Assembly: GCA_022315425.1 (NCBI GenBank)
Contig: JAIUPT010000042.1
Coordinates: 2,356,001 to 2,420,000 of the forward strand
DNA from: Pseudevernia furfuracea
Lineage: Eukaryota > Ascomycota > Lecanoromycetes > Lecanorales > Parmeliaceae
Direction of reading: 5' to 3'
DNA length: 64,000 nt
The position numbers and the translations under genes were made by a program. Under the pieces are notes generated by a model, which made no database searches, was not told where the DNA came from, and saw nothing but the letters and a program-made list of their open reading frames with translations. Positions 22,048 to 31,969 of this stretch are shown one piece after another (positions within the stretch are counted from its first letter, which is position 1; the number at the start of each line of letters is the position of its first letter).

Positions 22048-22206
22048 CGTACTAAATTTATCCTTCTTTGACTTCCACCATTTTCAAAGCCTGCTGTCGA
22101 GCTTTTATTACCAGGACTAATTCTTTGTTCCACCTCCGACAAAGTTTCGCGGGTGTGTGTGCTCTCTAAGGACTGCGACCACGATGCTCAGAGTAATCGA
22201 TCATCT

Positions 22207-24471
22207 TCAATGTAGAATCAAAGACACATTCTCCAGATCCGCGATTTCCCAATCCGCCTTCCCAACATGCCCACTCGCGAGACGATATGCTACACCGTCC
22301 ACCCACTCCACCCACAGGACCTGATACGATTCCGTAACCGTTTGAGGATAGGTGTACCGCTTTTGCTCCTCATCCCACGTCTTCGCGTACTTTCGTGATC
22401 GGTAAATAGCGATCAGCTCAATTTGCATCCCTGGAGCATCATTTGCCACTGTCTCGGGAAAGTGCTCCAATTGTTCATGATTGTGCAGGTGTAGCAGTCC
22501 GATACTACGACCCGCTTTGTTACAAATTGTCACAATGTTCTCATCCCCACCCTGATGGGCCCAAAGCCGAGCCCTTTTTGTTTCACAGAAGATGTACGAT
22601 GTTTGGTCTGGGGTGAACGGTGGGGTGAACTCTTGGATATCTGTAACTGGGAACGGAAAGTAGTAAGAGTCACAGTCCCCGTCAGGCATGTTACAGTGCT
22701 TGAAAACTTGGCCATTACATCCATCGGGGTAAAGGCGCGGTTCATCCTCGCTCGAATCGTTTGCGAGAACCTTATGGCGAGTCCAGCCCGCGGGTAGAGG
22801 CTTAGTGAAGTCTTTGAAGGAATTGCGGTTCTCAAACCAAGTCGATCTGATCCTTCGTAACGGAGAGCCGCTCGGAGAACTGCTGGTATACCACTCTGTT
22901 ATTGGGATTGTTTCTTCTATCCAGCTCTGCCGATCGTTTATCCTAGCGGCTTCACCGTAGCCATTAGTTACCAAGCCTTGCCAGCCAATCCACGACCAGG
23001 ATGGCAAAGATAAGTGTGATAACCGACTGCTGCTCGGGCGGTCCGACTGAGCGCGTCGCCGGAGATTTATGTGACTCCAGTAGGGTTTCCAACCCAGTGC
23101 TCGGTCGAACATCATTTCGGGGAGCCCATAGAGAAACCCACGGGTAAACGAACGACTGGCCACGGAAAGAAGTCCAGATATACCAGGAAGGGCATCCTCT
23201 TCATAACGGAATTCCCGCTTGTTGTAATTCGATATGAGATTCGCAAGAGAGCCTAGGTCTGGGAAGCCGGCCAGTATGACGCCCAATCGGGGGTCAATGT
23301 ATTTTTCGGACTCAGCCCCGAGGATCATTTCTTCGTGCCACACGTTGCACTGGCACTCCCAATGCACTTCCTTCTGCTTAAACAAGATCTTCCTCTGGGA
23401 CATCTTTTCCTCTTGATATGCCCAGCCACGGTCGTAATATCGAGTACCACTGGAATAAAACATGCCAGTATTCCGAACAACGATTTTATCTTTACCAAAT
23501 GGAAGGATACGTTGTTCTAACTTTCGAGGAGCGGAGATTTCTCTTAGCCCTAGAAACCCATCCTGAGAGTCTCCGTCTGCGGCAATGATAGTAACGATGG
23601 CGCTTGCATATATTGCACCCATGAGGTTCCGCTGCTCTGCTGCAGCTGCATCGTCGCCGTGGGTGATACAGAGCGCATCGGCCCAGAGATAACGCTCGCC
23701 AATGGCGGAGGTTAAGTACATAGCGTGTCGTAGGACCGGGACCAGATGCACTGAGATCTCTGGACTCTCTAGAGCGTTGGGCTTCCGGAGCTTTGCCATG
23801 GTGTCGGCGTCAAGACTGAAGCGAGAATGCTCCCCCCACCTGTAGCTCAACGCGACAAAAGCGCCACCGCATTGGCCAGAGACGACGCATTTATTCTCGA
23901 TGTCGATGAGCCAGGCTGGTCGTGTTGGCCAGATCTTTATGGGGTTTTCGCACTTCGGGCCATGCGACGCTAGGCATTGGTCCTTCCAGTGCTTGACAAT
24001 GTCAAGATCAACCCAGTCTGGATCCAAGATACGCCCAATGCCGACGTGATCCGGAACGAAATTTTGCTTGACGAGTAGGAGGCTCCAGTAAAGGCCACCT
24101 TTCGAGATTGATTCGATCAACTTAACATTATGCCCATTCCCACTTGCGCGAATACCTACGTCATCTGAAACACGATGGATAGCGTTTCCGTCGTGGCAAT
24201 AGTCCCTGAAGCGCTCCACCAAAGGTGTATGTCTGGGACATTCGGAAAGTACCGCATCTTCAAAAGATCCCAGGTTGATTTCATATGTAGCGTTATGGTC
24301 TGCGAATCCACGCCAGATGTCATGGCAGACTTTGCAATCCAACAACGTATCTGAAAGCGCAATCTGACTGGGAGCTTCTGAACCTTCTCCTACTCCTCTG
24401 CTACTACCTGACTTCTCAGCCATAACGGCTGCGTAGTTGTCACGTTGAACAGGTCGTGTTAGGACCGGCAT
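22207..24471 (-). CDS. HET-domain protein (heterokaryon-incompatibility-like), 754 aa
   Basis: Single exon starting with ATG at 24471. The HET domain spans about residues 203-362 and shows its motifs in order: FVALSYRWGEHSRF (205-218), YLWADALCITHGDD (261-274), IYASAIVTIIAADGDSQDGFLG (287-308) and RGWAYQEEKMSQRKILF (348-364). HET proteins mediate allorecognition and regulated cell death in filamentous ascomycetes, usually triggered by a partner protein. The first about 200 residues include Cys pairs (CKVCHDIW, CPRH) as often found ahead of the domain. No C-terminal WD40, ankyrin or NACHT region is present; the remaining about 390 residues are unassigned. It sits in a repeat-bearing, gene-poor stretch, as is common for HET genes. 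Confidence 0.92.
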   Translation of the reverse strand: MPVLTRPVQRDNYAAVMAEKSGSSRGVGEGSEAPSQIALSDTLLDCKVCHDIWRGFADHNATYEINLGSFEDAVLSECPRHTPLVERFRDYCHDGNAIHRVSDDVGIRASGNGHNVKLIESISKGGLYWSLLLVKQNFVPDHVGIGRILDPDWVDLDIVKHWKDQCLASHGPKCENPIKIWPTRPAWLIDIENKCVVSGQCGGAFVALSYRWGEHSRFSLDADTMAKLRKPNALESPEISVHLVPVLRHAMYLTSAIGERYLWADALCITHGDDAAAAEQRNLMGAIYASAIVTIIAADGDSQDGFLGLREISAPRKLEQRILPFGKDKIVVRNTGMFYSSGTRYYDRGWAYQEEKMSQRKILFKQKEVHWECQCNVWHEEMILGAESEKYIDPRLGVILAGFPDLGSLANLISNYNKREFRYEEDALPGISGLLSVASRSFTRGFLYGLPEMMFDRALGWKPYWSHINLRRRAQSDRPSSSRLSHLSLPSWSWIGWQGLVTNGYGEAARINDRQSWIEETIPITEWYTSSSPSGSPLRRIRSTWFENRNSFKDFTKPLPAGWTRHKVLANDSSEDEPRLYPDGCNGQVFKHCNMPDGDCDSYYFPFPVTDIQEFTPPFTPDQTSYIFCETKRARLWAHQGGDENIVTICNKAGRSIGLLHLHNHEQLEHFPETVANDAPGMQIELIAIYRSRKYAKTWDEEQKRYTYPQTVTESYQVLWVEWVDGVAYRLASGHVGKADWEIADLENVSLILH

Positions 24472-25084
24472 AGATGTAATATCAACATGGATGTATTATC
24501 GAAGATGATAAAACCACGGATCTATGTGCGGGGAATGGCTGATATGTGTAGGCCGCTGAAGCTTAGCAGGCAGCAGCTCTATGCTAAGCTACTAGTCTTA
24601 AGCGAAAGCATCAAGGAAAGGCTGTGACAAAGGAACCAGGCAACAGCCCTACAGCCTCCATGTACTCTAGGTTACGCTCGTAACAGGTTGCACAAGCTCC
24701 AGAGCCTGCCATCAGCAAAGAGGATATGAGGCTCATGGCATCCCATTGCATGGCGGTACTCCATTGATGGGTTCAATCGACATTCAACTTATGAAAAATT
24801 GATGCGAGTGCTTGGCAGGGACGCTGAATGGTACGGAGGTCTACATCAAAAGTCGGAAAGTCCTGCAACATGCGCTAAATCTCTTGGCATGCTTGATGAT
24901 GTCGTTCCGAGTATCTTCATTTTCTACTTATAATTCTTTACATAGCTACGAATGTCTCGAAAAAACGTACTTACTAGTCTCAGTTTCTATAATATCTTTA
25001 TTAATATAGACATCGATAATTAATCTATAAATCTCAGCTCGAATCATCTTCTAATCCTTCTTTATTTAGTTGGGCGTCGGGAGG
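24472..25084. other. Intergenic region between divergent genes
   Basis: Upstream DNA of the HET gene (minus) and of the 226-aa gene (plus). The part at 24925-25045 is strongly AT-rich (TATTAATATAG, ATCGATAATTAATC) and may serve as promoter. No extra gene is seen. Confidence 0.5.
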
Positions 25085-25765
25085 ATGACCTCTAATGAAA
25101 AGCTCACCCTCGTTCAGACAGCCGTCGAGACCACTGACAAGCATGACTTTGTATCTCCCCAGGTGTCCGTCGACTCTAGTTGCCAACGAGAAAAGCAAGA
25201 GATGGTCTACATCCTTCAGCAAGCCTTTCCCACCGTTCAGACGCTTGTCCCCCTGCGCAACGCAAAAGCTCCGAGCTACAAAATAAGGCTAGATACAATT
25301 GGTAGCTTCCTGAAGCCGCAGCCTCACATGCTCATCACGCAAGATCCAGGGGGCCTTCGAGTTGCGGAAGTCAAATTTTCCGTCCACGGCTACGACACTA
25401 CCATCATTTACAAAGACGCTGCCACCAGTCAAAGACTCGTTTTACAAGATCCACAAGAACAGAGATTCGAATACGTGATCAATGGCAAGCTACATTGGTG
25501 GCACCCACTTGGTCCGAGTAAAATTGTGTTTGAGTTGACAGAAGTACCACAAAAGAGGGTCGCGCTGTTCGTATACGCAGAGGGTATGGCTCAAAGAACA
25601 GGGTCTACTTCAGGCAATCATATGCTATATCAAGAAAAAAAGATAGGAGAAGTACACATCATGGAAGGCTTCTTGCGTGAGCCAATCGCGCTACAGCAGA
25701 CACTTTTCTCCGCTGTTGTGGTTATTGAGCAGGCAAAGAGAAGGGCGACTAGCATGTTGAGCTAG
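25085..25765 (+). CDS. Hypothetical beta-rich protein, 226 aa
   Basis: Single exon from the ATG at 25085; the upstream in-frame TTG at 25070 is not preferred. After about 45 polar residues the protein alternates short hydrophobic strands (IRLDTIGSFLKP, MLITQDPGGLRVAEVKFSV, FEYVINGKLHWWHP, VALFVYAEG). This is reminiscent of the closed beta-barrel of tubby/LURP-one-like proteins, a resemblance of pattern only. No signal peptide or membrane span. The C-terminus (LFSAVVVIEQAKRRA) looks like the terminal helix. Function unknown. It is isolated between an AT-rich promoter and 700 bases of non-coding DNA leading to a LINE insertion. Confidence 0.65.
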   Translation: MTSNEKLTLVQTAVETTDKHDFVSPQVSVDSSCQREKQEMVYILQQAFPTVQTLVPLRNAKAPSYKIRLDTIGSFLKPQPHMLITQDPGGLRVAEVKFSVHGYDTTIIYKDAATSQRLVLQDPQEQRFEYVINGKLHWWHPLGPSKIVFELTEVPQKRVALFVYAEGMAQRTGSTSGNHMLYQEKKIGEVHIMEGFLREPIALQQTLFSAVVVIEQAKRRATSMLS

Positions 25766-26465
25766 GTGCCGCCTTCCTCAAGCTCTCCTAAGCGCCGTCG
25801 AAGTCGGCAAGAGGGTGCAGGGGCAGGTTGAGAGCATGGACCTGAGGTTTCTCCGGGCTCTATCCTGTGACCAGATCGAGAGGTCAATTTCCAATTCGTA
25901 AGACGACAATGCGCGGGGAACTTTCCACATTGACAACCAGTCTATCCGCCTCTACCCGCCATAGTTCCAGGAATACCAGTTGAGGGAGGGGCCAATGGTG
26001 TTGTAGTCGACACATCTTTCGAAAACATTCAATGCTCCAGTAGCATCACAGGAACATCATCGAGCCTATAGGAACGATGGACGGCTACCCAAGGAGACTT
26101 CGCTTCCATATCTGAAAGGGCGCAGTCGCGGTATGGACGGCCAAGGGTAATGCTAACGGATATCCTCTTATTTCACTAAGCACGACGAGTTACTCACAGA
26201 GTATACAGGATGTGGGGTTCATTACGCAGATTCCGGTCTGTGATTGTAGGCCAATAAATGGATAAGCGAGATTGCCCAGATTTGACAGCTGCAGCGTGGT
26301 GAGCTGAGTAAATTGGGTTCCTGGTTGTGGTGTGTTGGCTTGCAATTGTGTCCATTTTTCGATGACTTGCCATTGGAAAAACTTTGCTACCGCGTTTCTA
26401 TGTTCCTTGGCATGATTTGTTTGAGTAGCCAAGATCTACTGTACCATTATTCTACACTTTGCTTC
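25766..26465. other. Gene-free stretch upstream of the LINE insertion
   Basis: No supported gene was found. Short frames lack starts and composition. The stretch ends at the left copy of the target-site duplication. Confidence 0.5.
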
Positions 26466-26479
26466 TAAAGTATGTTGTA
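26466..26479. repeat. Target-site duplication, left copy (14 bp)
   Basis: TAAAGTATGTTGTA here is identical to 28841-28854. The two copies bracket the LINE body exactly, as expected for target-primed reverse transcription. Confidence 0.85.
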
Positions 26480-28840
26480 TTGATTGATTGATTGATTTCG
26501 TCATACTACCCTGAAGTCTTGCCGTAGTGGCCGACTATGCGAGTTACGTAATCTATCTAATCATTCCGGCCAATCACATAGCCCCAAATTCTTGAGGCTA
26601 TACAAGTCGCCGTCGTGTCTCCGTGCCTTCCTGAACAAATCTTTGAGAAGGTATGCACCCTACTACGCAGAGGCCCTCTCGTCTTGACCGTGTCCTTCTT
26701 TTTGACCACACACCCTAGTGAATCCTTGTTGCTGATCTTCCTCGAGGACTTGATATTGCCCAATAAGCCCAGTACTCCTCATAAAGTCCGCCGCCATTGA
26801 AGCATAGCGTGGTTTTGTTAGCATATCCTTGTGAGTAATCACACCAAATTTCACCTTCCTTCTTTCCTCGGCCCACCATTCTCTTCGTTTCTTACTGAAC
26901 AGCCTGCATTCATGAAGAATGTGACGGGCTGTTTGCCTCGCCCCGCATTCACATATCTCTTCCTCAACTCCCGGTACCCACCGACTGTAGAGGAAAGCCT
27001 TGAGACCTATCTTTTCCGTCCTTATTTGTGTGATTAGCGATGTCTTGGCACGCTTGACTCTCGAATGTAGAAGTTGTATCTGCTTCGAGGGTGTTGGCTG
27101 AATCTCTCGTAGTATACCTCCTCGCTTCTCATTGGCCCATTCGATAGCCCATTGCTCCATTGCGTAAGCACGAATGGCTGTTTTGACTGTTGATATCATC
27201 CTCGTTTGTATAACCGATCTCTGGGCAGTTTCATTAGTATCCACTCCTGCTGTTTTCTTGCCGTGCACCTCTCTCTCTCGCCACCCTGTGGCTTTCTTTG
27301 CCTCGTTATCGGCCCATTCGTTGCCGTCGATGTTAATGTGTGCAGGGATCCAGTGTAATTCGATTGCAACTCCGAGACTCCGGAGGGTGTTGATAGTTTG
27401 GACCGCCTGTATCACATAGACTTGTCCCGAGTGTTTGCCCGGATCCCCAATGGCTTGAATTGAGGCTTGATTATCAGTGTTTATGATGATCTCATTGAGC
27501 TGCGTTCTCGCTTGGTGTACCGCCGCCATAGTTAATGCCTGGAGAATGCCATGCAGCTCGGCCGAGTAGACCGTATACCAGTCGCTTGGTCCTAGGTATA
27601 CGCTGAAGGTGGAGTCTATGTCCGGTGACACAGCAGCTGCCCCTATTTTGTTGTTAATCCCACTTCCGTCTGTGTATATCATCACCTGGCCTTTATCAAT
27701 TGAGCATTCGACCAGCTTCTTTGCTGCCTCCTTGGTCTTATGAATCACCGTCTTGGGAGGCTTCCAGTCGGGAGCAGCGCTGAATGGTTGCAGTTTCTCA
27801 ATCAGGTTAGTGTCGCCGTATCGCTCAGTGAATCTATTGGTGTGTCTCTCTAGAGGACTGGTTTTCCTGTTCTTCTTGGGCCTCCTCTTTGACTTCCATC
27901 TTTCCAGTCGTGGCTTAATGATCTCGTCGTATACTGGGCTCGTGGCGAGTCTCAGTACCGCTTCTGATGTGGTCTTGTCCAGCTGCTGTTTTATTGGTAA
28001 AAGGTGTGCTTCGATGTCGAGGGCTGGAGTGGATGTAGTCTTGAATGCTCCGGTTATCTTTCTCGTTGCTTGAGTCTGGACCCTTTGCAGCGATGTTAGG
28101 TGAGTCTTGTTGTGACCTATCGTGTGTTCCGGCTGGTACCAGGCCGAGCAGCAGTATGTTAGTTGTGGAACAACGATGGCTTGGTACAGTTGACGCATGC
28201 TCTTGTAGTTGCCTCCCCATGTGGATCCGACTATTCGCGCTAATGCTCCAATACTCTTGGTGGCCTTGGACCGAGTCTCCTTGATGTGTTGATTCCATGA
28301 TAGTTTGCGATCAATTTCGACTCCCAAATATCGAACAAACTGTCTCGCCTCAATACATTGCCTTTCGTTTAGTTGCAGAGGGTGGTCTAAGCCGAATCTC
28401 TGTTTTCGGCTGAGGTGCAGTAGTTGATATTTGCTGGGATCGAACTCTGATCCATGTCGCTTTGCCCATTTCATGCAGACTTCGTCATGAATCTTTCGGA
28501 GAACGTTACAGTTCTCTTCAGTTGAATCACCTACCGTCAGTAGGCCCACATCGTCAACAAATCCAGTGGCGACCGTGTTCAGGTCGTCTCGTGCGTTGCA
28601 GTCTTCGATTAGATCTGAGTTGTAGAAAAGGTAGAGTATAGGCGATAGTGGTGATCCTTGTGGAATTCCTGTAGCGATAGGGGTCCTTGGTGTGGCGTGT
28701 TCGCTGGTCTTTAGAACTGTTGTTCTATTGGACAGAAAGGAGTCTATCCAATTGACGATGTTCGTGTCAATAGATCGCTTCCGTAGGTTATGCAGCAGCC
28801 TGGGATGTGAGACTTTGTCGTATGCGCCCGACACGTCCAG
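26480..28840 (-). mobile_element. 5'-truncated non-LTR retrotransposon (Tad-like LINE), minus strand
   Basis: A 2361-base insertion bounded by a 14-bp target-site duplication. On the minus strand it starts abruptly inside the reverse transcriptase (LDVSGAYDKV at 28840) and ends in a short AATC-repeat tail (26480-26499) immediately before the second duplication copy. The 5' truncation, simple 3' tail and perfect duplication are the hallmarks of a single LINE insertion. RT followed by RNase H and a terminal Cys/His motif is the architecture of fungal Tad1-clade elements. The remaining frame has no stops and the duplication is perfect, so the insertion looks recent. The missing 5' part removes ORF1, the endonuclease and the RT fingers, so it should be immobile. 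Confidence 0.92.
26663..28840 (-). CDS. Reverse transcriptase/RNase H fragment of LINE ORF2, about 725 aa
   Basis: The frame is open from the truncation point at 28840 to the stop at 26663. RT motif A (LDVSGAYDKVSH) is at the very start. Motif B is TGIPQGSPLSPILYLFYNSDL and the catalytic motif C is FVDDVGLL. The thumb region includes YLGVEIDRKLSW. The RNase H domain, from about residue 390, carries its acidic residues in IYTDGSG, SAELHGILQAL and NTDNQASIQAI and ends with HWIPAHINIDGNEWADNEAKK. A CxCx7HxxxxC motif (CECGARQTARHILHEC) follows near the C-terminus. It is not a host gene: it lacks its own promoter and start context. Confidence 0.92.
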   Translation of the reverse strand: MDVSGAYDKVSHPRLLHNLRKRSIDTNIVNWIDSFLSNRTTVLKTSEHATPRTPIATGIPQGSPLSPILYLFYNSDLIEDCNARDDLNTVATGFVDDVGLLTVGDSTEENCNVLRKIHDEVCMKWAKRHGSEFDPSKYQLLHLSRKQRFGLDHPLQLNERQCIEARQFVRYLGVEIDRKLSWNQHIKETRSKATKSIGALARIVGSTWGGNYKSMRQLYQAIVVPQLTYCCSAWYQPEHTIGHNKTHLTSLQRVQTQATRKITGAFKTTSTPALDIEAHLLPIKQQLDKTTSEAVLRLATSPVYDEIIKPRLERWKSKRRPKKNRKTSPLERHTNRFTERYGDTNLIEKLQPFSAAPDWKPPKTVIHKTKEAAKKLVECSIDKGQVMIYTDGSGINNKIGAAAVSPDIDSTFSVYLGPSDWYTVYSAELHGILQALTMAAVHQARTQLNEIIINTDNQASIQAIGDPGKHSGQVYVIQAVQTINTLRSLGVAIELHWIPAHINIDGNEWADNEAKKATGWREREVHGKKTAGVDTNETAQRSVIQTRMISTVKTAIRAYAMEQWAIEWANEKRGGILREIQPTPSKQIQLLHSRVKRAKTSLITQIRTEKIGLKAFLYSRWVPGVEEEICECGARQTARHILHECRLFSKKRREWWAEERRKVKFGVITHKDMLTKPRYASMAADFMRSTGLIGQYQVLEEDQQQGFTRVCGQKEGHGQDERASA

Positions 28841-28854
28841 TAAAGTATGTTGTA
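28841..28854. repeat. Target-site duplication, right copy (14 bp)
   Basis: Identical to 26466-26479. It marks the 5' (truncated) end of the minus-strand LINE. Confidence 0.85.
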
Positions 28855-29019
28855 CTCTGGCCAGATGTTAAGTTGACCTGCAAACCATCGGGGACTAAAC
28901 TCGAATAGGGTAGTCAAGGTTTGGTGATGACAAAGCAAGCCGATCTCCTCTCCACAAATCGGAGCAGACGCCACATGAATCATTGATTGTCTTTCACTTT
29001 CACTGCCCATTGTTATCAA

Positions 29020-29045
29020 CTTGCATATATCATATATCATATATC
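29020..29045. promoter_or_regulatory. CATATAT repeat, likely core promoter of the isochorismatase gene
   Basis: Three copies of CATATAT separated by C lie 57-82 bases before the start at 29102. They are an AT-rich, TATA-like element in the short space between the LINE and the gene. Confidence 0.35.
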
Positions 29046-29101
29046 AAACAAAGTCCACTCTATAACCTCCTTCTTCATAGACATTCCTCTTCCACAGCAA
29101 C

Positions 29102-30155
29102 ATGGCCAAGCAATCAGGCAAATCATTCCGCTCGTACGTCGAGTTCTTCACTTTAACCCCGAGTGTTGCGCCTTCAAGCTGTCCTGGAATCCTCCAATTA
29201 CCCTATAGACATATGGCAGAAAGCTCAGATCCTCTTCTTAGCAGGTAGTAATACTGACCCCCAACCCTTTGTCCAGCTTTCTCGGCGTCGAGCCATCAAA
29301 ACCCACCACAGAAGACAGCGTCCTTGTGATAGTCGACGCCCAAAACGAATACGATCACGGCCTCCTCGCTATCTCAGACGTCAAATCATCTCGCGCAGTC
29401 ATCGGCGATGTGCTGAAGAAGTATCGAGATGCGAAAGGAGATGTGGTAAGCTTTGGAGCTAGTTCCCTCCCCTTTCCATCATTTAATCCCACCGCTCTTC
29501 TTCGAAATGCCAACAGCAGCCAGTTCTGAACAGAATCTAGGTCCACGTCCGGCACAGCACACCCGACGGAGCTCCTCTGTTCACTCCGAAAACCGAACTG
29601 GCCGAAGAATTCGAAGAATTGACAAAGGGTGCCGGCGACTCGGAGAAGGTGGTCCATAAGCAGCATCCGAGCTCCTTCACTGGGACGGATCTAGGCGAGC
29701 ATCTGGAAAAGTTGGGCAAGAAGAAGATTGTCCTGGCTGGTATATTATCTTCCTTCCAGCTACTCTGCTCTGCTCATTTCAGACCGGGCTGACGGAGTGA
29801 TCTAGGATATATGGTACGCTTTGTTATTACTAAGATGAGGTCCCTGCCCTTTATTGTTTCTGACCAATTTTTTGTATGTAGGCACACGTCTGCATCTCCA
29901 ACACCTCCCGCGCAGGAGCGGAGCTCGGCTATGACGTCTCGGTCCTTTCCGACGGGATCGGTGATCGTGACATTCCAGGTGCTTCGGCGAAGCAGTTGGT
30001 TGATGTAAGTGGGCCGAATAAATCTCTTTCTCTCTCTCTTCTGGTATGCATGCTTGTGGTTGGGCCACGTGCTTACGAACTATGCTTCTATGAAGACTAC
30101 TCTAGCAGAGCTGGGAGACGTTTCGGCTACTGTCATCCATAGCAAGGACTTGTGA
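29102..30155 (+). CDS. Isochorismatase-like cysteine hydrolase, 199 aa, six exons with an 8-base exon
   Basis: Exons 29102-29133, 29278-29455, 29541-29739, 29806-29813, 29882-30004 and 30096-30155 total 600 bases. Every junction has GT-AG, and the reading frame is continuous only with the 8-base exon 4, which supplies GYM between IVLA and AHVC. The isochorismatase fold is clear. The catalytic Asp is in VLVIVDAQNEYDHG, the Lys in VVHKQHPSSFTGTDL, and the nucleophilic Cys in GYMAHVCISNTSRAG. The end, DRDIPGASAKQLVD followed by AELGDVSATVI, is typical. Family members hydrolyse isochorismate, amides or related small molecules. The length is normal and no signal peptide is seen, so it is probably cytosolic. 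It begins only 250 bases from the LINE insertion. The substrate is unknown. Confidence 0.88.
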
Positions 30156-30734
30156 GATGTTTACTGGATGCCTGCCAGACTGGTTTATCTATACCTTGTA
30201 CCCGTCAGGGCCATGTTACTCGGCATCTTCTTTTGATGATGAGCTTGGGCGCCGCTTTCATGTATGTCAATGAACATATTTCAGAGGCAAGATATCGAAT
30301 TTGTAATTAAAAGCAACGGCCCCATGCACGTCTTGCTGCTATCTACGAAGAATATGTGCAATAGAACCTGTCTTCGAACCCACCATCTCTGTTCCCCCGC
30401 CTCCCAAAACCTGCCCCTTTCCTTACAGATCACAAACTATTCCACTCACATCCATTTCATCCCTCACAACGACAACCAACTATGATGTAATGGAATCTCA
30501 TCGAGTGATCCATCCGCGTGGCATGGGCTAAGTGCGTGCTGCGAAGCTTAGTGCATCTTTCTACTACTCACTCCTGCCTACTGTCTTTCTACCTACTACT
30601 CACTTCCACCTACTACCCTACCCTGCCTTAGTCCCGTCTCAAATCCCATCTCCTTCAAATTACTTTACACGCCAGGGGAATTAATCTAGCTAGAAAGCGT
30701 TCCGTAGATCCGTAAAGATTTCCTTGTTGATTTG

Positions 30735-30752
30735 CTTACTTACTTGCTTACT

Positions 30753-30786
<34 letters not shown>

Positions 30787-30840
30787 CATACATACATACA
30801 TACATACTCACTCACTCACTCACTCACTCACTTACTTACC
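30735..30840. repeat. Compound tetranucleotide microsatellite
   Basis: TTAC units (30736-30755) pass into about 12 CATA units (30757-30806), then about 6 CTCA units (30807-30830) and TTAC again. The changes of motif occur by single-base substitutions along one array. Confidence 0.9.
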
Positions 30841-31040
30841 TCCTTCCGCCTACCTAGCAGGCGTGGTGTTCCGGCTCGCCATCGAAGACGAACGAGTCAG
30901 CATTGGTGCAGTTCGTGCTGTTGGGGCCATTGCGATGGGATAGAATAGAATAAAATAGGATAGAATGTGCGGAGTGATGATATTGATCTAGCCCTAGACA
31001 AGGAGGGAAAAAGCACGAGCAAAGCCGAGCGCTTTCATTT

Positions 31041-31062
31041 CCCCCCCCCCCCCCCCGGGGGG
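31041..31062. repeat. C16-G6 homopolymer junction
   Basis: A run of 16 C is followed directly by 6 G, able to form a short C:G hairpin. Its length is likely to be variable or uncertain. Confidence 0.8.
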
Positions 31063-31670
31063 CAATCAGACTTGAAGCAGAGAGTAGTAGTACGAGCCCA
31101 CCATTACGGCGGTGTAAAGGTAAATCGGAAACACGCTCTCCCCCGATTTCCAGCTCATTGCATTAGCCCGGATTGGGGATATATAGAGTAGCGCTGCGGG
31201 AACACGGCATGGTTTACTGGATGTGGGTTTATAGATTTCATGAACTACGTATGCGAGACCGCTCGACATGGCGCAAGGAAAAGGCCAAGGGGAACCTCCT
31301 GACGTGGATGCGCGGACAAGCTGGTTATGTATCTATTCGAGATGCTTTGGTCATCACCTCAAGCCGTCAAGTCCAAAAAAAAAGCGAGGAAAACTGATCA
31401 TGGAAACAAAGCCTCCAAGAGAGCGTCTTCACCATGTGCGATAGTAACATGCTCCTTTTTTCCTTTTCCTGTCTGTACTGAGTGAAACCTACCTACCTGC
31501 CTACCTCTGTTGGATTTTTTTTCTTTGGTCCCCTTTTTTCAAAAGCCGTATTGGGGGAAAAAAGAAAGCAACACACAACACACACAACACACACCGAGTT
31601 AGGACGCCAACGGATTCAAGTCGCCGCAGTGACATGACTTTCAATACGTTTAATACACCCCCCATGATAG

Positions 31671-31862
31671 AGAAGAGAAGAGAAGAGAAGAGAAGAAGAA
31701 GAAGAAGAAGAAGAAGAAGCAGAAGACGAGAAGAAGAAGAAGAAAAGAGAAGAAGAAGAAGAAGAGAAGAAGAACAAGAACAAGAACAAGAACAAGAAGA
31801 AGAAGCAGAAGAAGAAGAAGAAGAGAAGAAGAACAAGCAGAAGAAGAAGAACAAGCAGAACC
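31671..31862 (+). repeat. Long purine-rich GAA/GAGAA tract
   Basis: About 190 bases that are nearly all A and G on this strand, made of AGAAG, GAA and AAC-interrupted units (ACAAGA near 31770-31795). Parts are mirror-symmetric. Open frames in all registers (Glu/Lys/Arg or, antisense, Leu/Phe/Ser) are composition artefacts. Confidence 0.9.
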
Positions 31863-31969
31863 ACAATCCTCGCGCGTGACGCAAAATACCCTAGGGGCAC
31901 ACCTGACGCACCTCGAAATCCTGCAGTCTGCAAATATCTGGACCCACAACTTCGCCGACGAAAGGTCCT

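Noticed and set aside
30757..30830. Regular short repeats that might suggest a CRISPR-like array
   Set aside because: Uniform tetranucleotide microsatellite with no spacers, in a eukaryotic genome.
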